From positions 305,575,132 through 305,639,131 of the forward strand of contig CM042689.1 of NCBI GenBank assembly GCA_023614405.1: 64,000 bases of DNA, in the 5' to 3' direction. The notes under the pieces were generated by a model, which was not told where the DNA came from, searched no databases, and saw only the letters and a program-made list of their open reading frames with translations. Of this stretch, positions 58,331 to 64,000 are shown piece after piece. The translations under genes and the position numbers were made by a program. This stretch comes from Avena insularis. Taxonomy: Eukaryota; Streptophyta; Magnoliopsida; Poales; Poaceae. Position 1 is the stretch's first letter. Each line of letters opens with the position of its first letter.

Positions 58331-61300
58331 TGTAACATCCCTAAAATCATGTTTCAAAAAATCATGCATATCATCCATGCATCCATGATCATGTAGAGTT
58401 CATTTCAAAAATCAATTCAAAAACAGGAGCATATGAGCTCATTATTTTATGTGATCAGCATTAAATCAAATGCTACTCTCCATTGAGAGATTGTTGTTCA
58501 TGAATCAAACCTTGTTACTCTCAGATTGTTTTGCTTGATTGCTAGGGCATAAACCAAAATTTACAAAATAAATATGGATTTTGAAACCAAATTCAAAACT
58601 TGATCAAACCAAGTGCAATGTCACTGTTTATTTTATTTGATCAAAAGAACCAAGCTTGTACAGAGAGACCACTTGTCTTTATGCCCAGAAATATGAATTT
58701 TGCACTCTACAAAAATCCTAAAAAGGTTTGAATTCAAATAGCTTTTGAAATCATTTGAAAATGATTTCTGAAAATGCAAACAGAAATAGAAAAAGAATAA
58801 AGAAAAGGAAAAAGGCCGGCGCTAGTCATTTGGCCCAACAGTGAAACCAGCCCACTAAGCCCACCCGGGTTTCCCCTTCTCTCTCTCACTCGCAGCCATA
58901 CCCACTGAGTCACTGACCGCTGGGGCCCATTCCCTCTTTCTTTCTCTCGCTGGCAAGTGGACCCTGCGACCACGTCAGCGTCGTCCCCAAATCAACGCGC
59001 GGCCGAGGCGCTCAGTTACCTCGCCAGATCATCGCCTCGTTATTGCCATTGATACAATACAGAATCGCCGCTCCCTCCGGCTATTTAACCCTCTCGCACC
59101 ATGACATTTCCCTCACCTAGCGCCACCACTCCGCCACCAGGCTGCGCGTATTCGAACTCACTCCGCCGCTACACAGACGCACTCCGGCGGGCGATTCCGG
59201 TGAGCACCGCACGCCCCTCTGTCTATGGTTCATACTGGCTTGCTCTACATCTCCATGCGCATCTACTGACACTTTCCGTTTGCTTGCGCATGGCCTGTAG
59301 CCTCGGCAACGTCAACGACTGAGCTCCGCCGCTTCTGCTCGAACTCCGGCGACCTTCTCCCCGTAAGTCCCAGCCTCCCCTCGCCCTCTGGTTGATACGC
59401 GTAAGATCCCCAGCATCCTGTGCATCTAACGGTACCCTCCTCTTGTCTTAGCGCAGCCCAGAACGTCGCCAACGTCGACGAACAGAAGCCACAGCCGCCA
59501 GGAACTACTCCGACGAGCAATCCGCGGCGACTCCGAGCGCCTCTTCGCCTACCAAGGACACGTCGAGCTTCTCCTCGTCACTGTGGTTCTGGTGAGCATC
59601 CTCCCACCTCCCCGCGCGACCTAGTTCGCCGGCTCCGCCACTGTCAGAGCGCGCCGCCGCTTGTCGCCGCCACCAGCGCCGCCACTTGTTGGTCAAACGC
59701 TGAGCGCCGTTAGATTTAGATCTAGTGGTCACGATAGATCATAGGTGAAGTGGTAAGTTTCAATCAAAGCCGCGTGATTAAGTTAGATCCAACGGCTCAG
59801 AAGCGTGATCCAGCGCGAAGCGGTACCAGCCAGTTAGAAGCCGCCGTGTGGCACAGATTTCGTTTTAAAATTTGGAATTAGATCTATTAGTTGTTTGAAT
59901 TTGTTTTAATCATAACTTTTGAATGCCACGTCCAAATTTGACAAATTTTATATCAATGGAATTAGGAGAGAAAGCCCTTTCCATATATGCAATGTGTTTA
60001 ATGTTTTGTTTCTGTTAAAATGGTTATTTTTACAGAAACATGTGTAGGCCTATTTTGTGTATATTAATTATTTGAGAAATGTTTTAATGTTCAAATAAAG
60101 GTTGTTTGGCAAGTTTTGAACTTGTTTATGAACCAGTACTGTGCACTTGTCTTGTTGAGTATAGAAAATCATCACATGTCATATTGCATGCATCCATATA
60201 TTTTTGCTTGTATATATTTTGTTTGTGATTTGGTGTTATCATTTTATGTGTAGATTTTGGTGCAAATAGTGATTGTGATTGTGAGGATTGTAGCTACTCT
60301 CCAAACTACCAAGGCAAGTGGTGCTTCATGATTTTATCCCTATGTTTTTCAACTATTCATTAGAAATATTTTGCTAGTCTTGCATGGTTATATTTTGCTT
60401 ATATGCTATGCTTGGGAAATCCTAGTAGTCGTAGAATTGCTAGAAATTTCTAAGTTAAGATGTTTATCTATGCCATGCTTAGCCTAGCTAGTAGCAAGCA
60501 AGGGTGGTTATATATTCATGCTATGAATAAATATTTCTAAGTCTTTGAACTTGTGTTTTGCTTAATAAAACAACTAAGTGAATGAAACACCTAGGTGGAA
60601 TGGAAAGAATGGTTTATGTTGAGTGGTTACACAAGGCCCATTTCTATGGTTTACCTTGTGTATCTCACTTGTGGAAAGCCACCCAGGAACAAAGGGATTT
60701 GAGATGCCATATGTTAAGAAGCTTCTAGTGCAGCCACTTGGCAATATGGGCTCACCGGATCATATAGGTTGCAATAACTTAGCCATTTGGACAGTTGGTG
60801 GTAGTGGGATTGATAGGTTGGAGCGCGTCCATTTGGTCTAAGGGAAGGCTTCTGAAAGGTCCTGTCTTGGTGAAAATCAAGTCTTGTGGGGAAAGTGCAC
60901 AACCTCTGCAGATGAAAGAATCTAAGTACTTAGCCATGTCCCTGGTATTGGACAATTTGAGCATCAAGACATGGAAGCTATCAAGAATCTCCTCATCCCA
61001 ATTTCTAAGTAAAACTTGTGGTTGAACAAGGGTGAAGGACCCCAATGTCTATTGGTGGTTTCTTGGGAAAAGAATTTGACAAAGAAAAACTTAGTGTTTT
61101 CAACTAATAGGCAAAACCTATTTTGAGCAAAGCAAGCCTAAGCTACACTTAGCCAAATTGCATATAGTATCTAGTCCACCAATATTCTACTAAGGTATCA
61201 CTTGCCAATACTATTCCAATGTATTGACCCACTGTGGTTGTAACTTGTGATGTTGCAGGTTATTCTGATGATGATTAGGAGTCATGAGTCTACACTCAAC

Positions 61301-61534
61301 ATGCTTGCCTATGGAACATGAAGATGAAGACTTATTTATATTATTACTTATTTAAACTCTTGTACTAGGCCTGTGGCCATGGAGTTGTAAAAGACTATGT
61401 TTGTCTCTGGAATGACTGTAATAATGACCTTTGTTTCTGTGTACTTCATCTTAAACTGTGGATGCTAGCATTGATCTAGGGACTAGCATTGCAATCACAG
61501 GGATCCTTTTCCTTTATAAAGGAGGGATCTTACA
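58331..61534 (+). repeat. W2 5' LTR
   Basis: 3204 bp from TGTAACATCCC to CTTACA. An AT-rich start (58331-58800) is followed by a GC-rich promoter zone with CTATTTAACC at about 59080-59089 and a CT-rich start region, then a long U5. The 60500-61010 part is well conserved with W1 (20380-20900). GTTCTGGTGAGC at about 59589 has the form of a splice donor, and W1 has a comparable TCTGGTGAGC at about 19119. ORFs in 59101-59732 are not kept in W1 and I take them as chance frames. Confidence 0.85.
59080..59089 (+). promoter_or_regulatory. Core promoter box of W2 LTR
   Basis: CTATTTAACC followed by CCTCTCGCACC. The same arrangement appears in W0 (minus strand, 51-62) and W1 (18650-18661), the strongest shared promoter-like signal in the family. 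Confidence 0.55.
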
Positions 61535-61536
61535 GA

Positions 61537-61548
61537 TGGTATCAGAGC
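61537..61548 (+). other. Primer binding site of W2
   Basis: TGGTATCAGAGC, a perfect match to the usual initiator Met tRNA complement, two bases after the LTR end. Confidence 0.93.
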
Positions 61549-61673
61549 ACTGTGTTTCCTGTAGGATTATGACCCTAGGATTGGAAACCACTAAGGAAAA
61601 ATTTTGACAACTTCCACACTTGTCTTTTCTTCTCGTAAACTTTTCTAATCTTCTTTCTCATCTCTATTTGTAG

Positions 61674-62180
61674 ATGAACTCCATCAACGAAGCCGTGAAG
61701 AAGGGACCACTCATGACTATGACTTTGGAGTGTGAGACAGAATTCCCCAAGGCCCTCAAGGACCTCATGGTTGCCATGGGAATACATGGTGCAGTTGTGT
61801 ACAAAGGCTTTCCTGTGATGGATGAAGGAGTGGAGTACTGGTGGGTGCAACTTCACTTGTATAAAAACAAGGAAGACAACCACAAGGACTCAGGATTCTG
61901 CATGGTGACCAACACAATGATGCACACCACATTCTTTGATTCAGCAAGGGATGCAGCTTGGAGGGCCATCAAAGAACTTGGTGATAGAATCAAGTGCAGA
62001 ATGCTTAACACCCAGAATGATATTAGGGAAGAAAAGAAACATACCCAAGAGCTAGAGGCTACCAATCAGAGTTTAAGGAAAGACATCAGAGACTTAGCAA
62101 TGGAGTCATGTGATCAAGATAAACAGATTGCCTCTAGGGATGCCTTGTTAGCCAACTTGGCAAGTGAGATGGGATTGTAA
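61674..62180 (+). CDS. W2 ORF1, 168 residues, unrecognised
   Basis: This is an intact frame from ATG 61674 (first ATG of the frame, 126 bases after the PBS) to TAA 62178. Residues 1-100 look globular (ETEFPKALKDLMVAMG, EYWWVQLHLYK, DAAWRAIKELGDRI). Residues 115-160 are a Lys/Glu/Asp-rich heptad region (EEKKHTQELEATNQSLRKDI), probably coiled coil. It has no zinc knuckle and no protease. Its position right after the PBS suggests a structural, gag-like role, but I do not recognise the family. It is the only unbroken ORF of the window that seems to be a real protein. Confidence 0.65.
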   Translation: MNSINEAVKKGPLMTMTLECETEFPKALKDLMVAMGIHGAVVYKGFPVMDEGVEYWWVQLHLYKNKEDNHKDSGFCMVTNTMMHTTFFDSARDAAWRAIKELGDRIKCRMLNTQNDIREEKKHTQELEATNQSLRKDIRDLAMESCDQDKQIASRDALLANLASEMGL

Positions 62181-62375
62181 GCGTACTTCGTTAGTTGGAC
62201 CACCACACTTATCATTTTATTTTCCAAAATGCTATCTAAATAAGTTGAACCTTGGATGCTTGTAATGGATTTTATGTATGCTCTGACTTGTGTGTTTGCC
62301 AATGTTATGCTTGTGATGCTCTGTCTTGAAATTTATTTATTGTGTTGATTCTAAATTTTTCTATCTTATAAATAG

Positions 62376-63184
62376 ATGCCTAATGTTACTATCAGCACGG
62401 CTGAAGAGTTCAAGGGAACTCGTTTTGGACCTCGTATTATTGAGCTCACTAGTTTGCTCAATCTCCCTCTTCCTACCATCATGGTGCTTCCCCTCACCAA
62501 GTTTGAGAGGAAAGACCTTTGGGGTCTCAAGGTTAATCAGCCCGGACGCCAGACTGAGCCTACCACGGAGGCTATCATCTTCAAGCTCATGCACTATGAC
62601 AAGGAGAAAGGCCTAGAGGTAGTCATGCAGGACTTGATTGGACGTCTGTTAGGGAGACACTCTCGACAGGTTAGAGGTACTCACTTCCACACCTTCGGCA
62701 GACGTGATGAGGATGGTGAGGCCATTGACTTCGAGGATACTTCGAGGAGACAGCAGAGACGATTCGTTTATACCTCCAGGACTTAGAGGTTCTTCTTAGG
62801 CATGTGGACACTGATAGGACCAACGTCATGCTCAGCAATGACGAACTCCAGGTGCAGCTTCGTGAGAAGGACAAGCTCTTCGCGGAGCAAGATGAGATAG
62901 TCAAGGAGATGGAGGCCAAGTTCGAGAGTCAGGACAGAAAGTTCAAGAGTCAAGAGAAGTGAGTCCAAGATAGAAACAAAAGGATTCGAGACATGACTGC
63001 AGAACTGGAGGCCAAGGACTTCGAGCTCGAGCATCAGCAGACTGTGATTGAGAGGCTTCGTTCTCAGAAGAGGGCTCTCAAAGCCAAAGTAGAGACCTTG
63101 ACCACCAATGTCGAGGAATACAAGACCGCTATGGAGAATGCAGGTCCTATATTTGTTGAGGAGGAGGTTGATGCCGAGGAGTAG
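62376..63184 (+). pseudogene. W2 ORF2, about 270 residues, coiled coil, damaged
   Basis: It starts ATG 62376 in the same frame as ORF1, 195 bases downstream. Residues 1-95 look folded (TAEEFKGTRFGPRIIEL, LPTIMVLPLTKFERKDLWGL, MHYDKEKGLEVVMQDLIGRLL). A one-base shift near 62745 moves the reading to ETIRLYLQDLEVLLRHV and a long coiled coil rich in Glu, Lys and Gln up to 63184 (TAG), with TGA at about 62961. The first ORF track piece ends at 62786 only because of the shift. It has no known domain; it could be the second half of a gag-like polyprotein. Confidence 0.6.
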
Positions 63185-63403
63185 TGATGACTACTCATTT
63201 ATCATTTATTTATCATGCTTTTTATTTGAGTCGCAATGACCATCCAACATGTGGATGGCTTGCTATTGGTGTGTTTACTTCGCAAACTTGTTATCTATGT
63301 TGTTGAACCTTTATTATTGTGATGTATGTTTTGTGATTGCTATGTGATGTATTGTGCATGTTAGCATCTATGGGTATCTCATTCTTATCTCTATTGAACA
63401 AAC
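63185..63403 (+). other. W2 interior after ORF2
   Basis: 220 bases with no open frame, AT-rich, cut by the next insertion. Nothing is recognised. CAAAC at 63399-63403 would be the target duplication of the inserted LTR. Confidence 0.5.
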
Positions 63404-64000
63404 TGTAGGGGTTCGTAGCATGGAAAACAAAAATTTTCTATCGCATACAAACAAACAAGCCAAGATCTATCTACTAGATTGTAGCAACGAGTCGATAGAG
63501 GAACTCACCCTCGAAGATTCCAAAGCGGTTAACGAGAGCAGATTCTCGTGGGTGATGTAGTCGTACTCTTTCCGATCTCAAGATCGTGTAGACGATCCTT
63601 CCGCGCACGTTCCGCAGCGCTCCCATGATCGGTCACATCGTTAACTCGACGAAGACCTTCCTCTCCCTTGTTCCAGCAGAAAATGGAGGTTGTAGCACTC
63701 TCCTCCCGATTCCAAAGACAACGGCGTGGTACCTAAGTAGGGAAATCCAGGCTTCGCCTTAAGCCGGTGCGAGGATGGTGGAGCTTATGAGAGAGGCTAT
63801 TAGTGGTATAGTAATTAGACACACCAATTAGAAGGCTCTAAACCAATTAGAAGGCTCTAAACCGCTGGCTAAAGCAATTAGAAGCTCTAAACCAAAACGG
63901 CTCTAAACCGGAGGTAGAAGATAGGAACTTGTGTGTTCTAGGAGGGGAGCCCTGCCCCTCCTTTTATGGTGGGAGGCGCGGCCAGGGGAGGGGAGTCCCT
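63404..64000 (-). mobile_element. BARE-like Copia LTR, 3' part, runs off the window
   Basis: It starts TGTAGGGGTTCGTAGCATGG, which on the minus strand is an LTR end. It follows the N-type LTR for the first 90 bases (AAAACAAAAATTTTC, CCAAGATCTATCTACTAGAT), then diverges. Near 63795-63915 a short motif (CCAATTAGAAGGCTCTAAACC) is repeated three to four times. It is a third subfamily, different from A and B. Confidence 0.8.
63815..63915. repeat. Short tandem repeat in the 63404 LTR
   Basis: AATTAGAAGGCTCTAAACC occurs twice in tandem (about 63827 and 63846), then two degenerate copies (AATTAGAAGCTCTAAACC, ACGGCTCTAAACCGG). Confidence 0.8.

Larger units (their letters stand above)
58331..63403 (+). 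mobile_element. W2: W-family LTR element, 5' half
   Basis: 5' LTR 58331-61534, PBS 61537-61548, leader, ORF1 61674-62180, ORF2 62376-63184. It is inserted in M's gag and broken at 63404 by a BARE-like LTR. No gag-pol domain that I recognise appears in the 1.9 kb of interior visible. LTR length and AT-rich composition recall large LTR elements such as LARDs of the Triticeae. Confidence 0.85.

Noticed and set aside
60623..61045. ORFs of 62-88 codons on both strands in the conserved W LTR block
   Set aside because: The equivalent block in W1 (20500-20900) does not keep the frames, so conservation is not at protein level.
62175..62375. Intron joining W2 ORF1 to ORF2 (GTAAGC at 62177, AG at 62375)
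   Set aside because: The donor leaves phase 2 while ORF2 needs phase 0, so the simple splice does not join the two frames.
1..64000. Host genes, tRNA or rRNA genes
   Set aside because: I found no gene model outside elements, no rRNA segment and no tRNA cloverleaf; tRNA-like text is limited to primer binding sites.

Overview
The window is wall-to-wall transposable elements, and I see no host gene that I can support. The element set points to a grass of the Pooideae (Triticeae, oat or ryegrass type): BARE/Angela-like Copia LTRs and pol, a SIRE/Maximus-clade Copia element with an extra ORF, a Tat-lineage Gypsy element with an antisense gene, Gypsy LTRs starting TGATACG, and an L1-type LINE with a grass-style ORF1. 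I cannot name the genus.

Layout. 1-8342 is a cluster of Gypsy-type fragments (called E1, E2, E3 here) arranged head to head, with a second Gypsy-like family (W) inserted at 1-1645. A W LTR starts at 8343 and is split by an L1-type LINE (8951-17492), which is itself split by a Copia solo LTR (14045-15700) with a 5-bp target duplication. The W LTR resumes at 17493 and is cut at 21238 by a BARE-like LTR (B). B is cut at 22518 by a minus-strand BARE/Angela-like Copia element (A), with its 3' LTR, pol, gag, PBS and most of its 5' LTR.

A's 5' LTR is cut at 31079 by a minus-strand Tat-type Gypsy element (G): 3' LTR, PPT, a multi-exon gene on the opposite strand (32205-35792), integrase, archaeal-type RNase H, RNase H, RT, protease and gag. 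G holds a complete Copia insertion (N, 38477-46690, TSD CGACG) between its RT and RNase H. G's gag is cut at 49848 by a minus-strand SIRE/Maximus-type Copia element (M) with an env-like ORF. M's gag is cut at 58331 by a plus-strand W element (W2: 3.2-kb LTR, PBS and two ORFs), which is cut at 63404 by another BARE-like LTR running off the window.

From 21238 rightward each new element opens inside the previous one and only N closes, so the window is the left half of a deep nest. Nearly every coding region carries stops or frameshifts. Exceptions are a 168-codon ORF in W2 and long open stretches of pol in A, G and M. The most interesting items are the spliced antisense gene of G with polypurine-like tandem repeats in one intron, the W family with very long LTRs and unrecognised coiled-coil ORFs, and N, whose LTRs are nearly identical although its interior is decayed.
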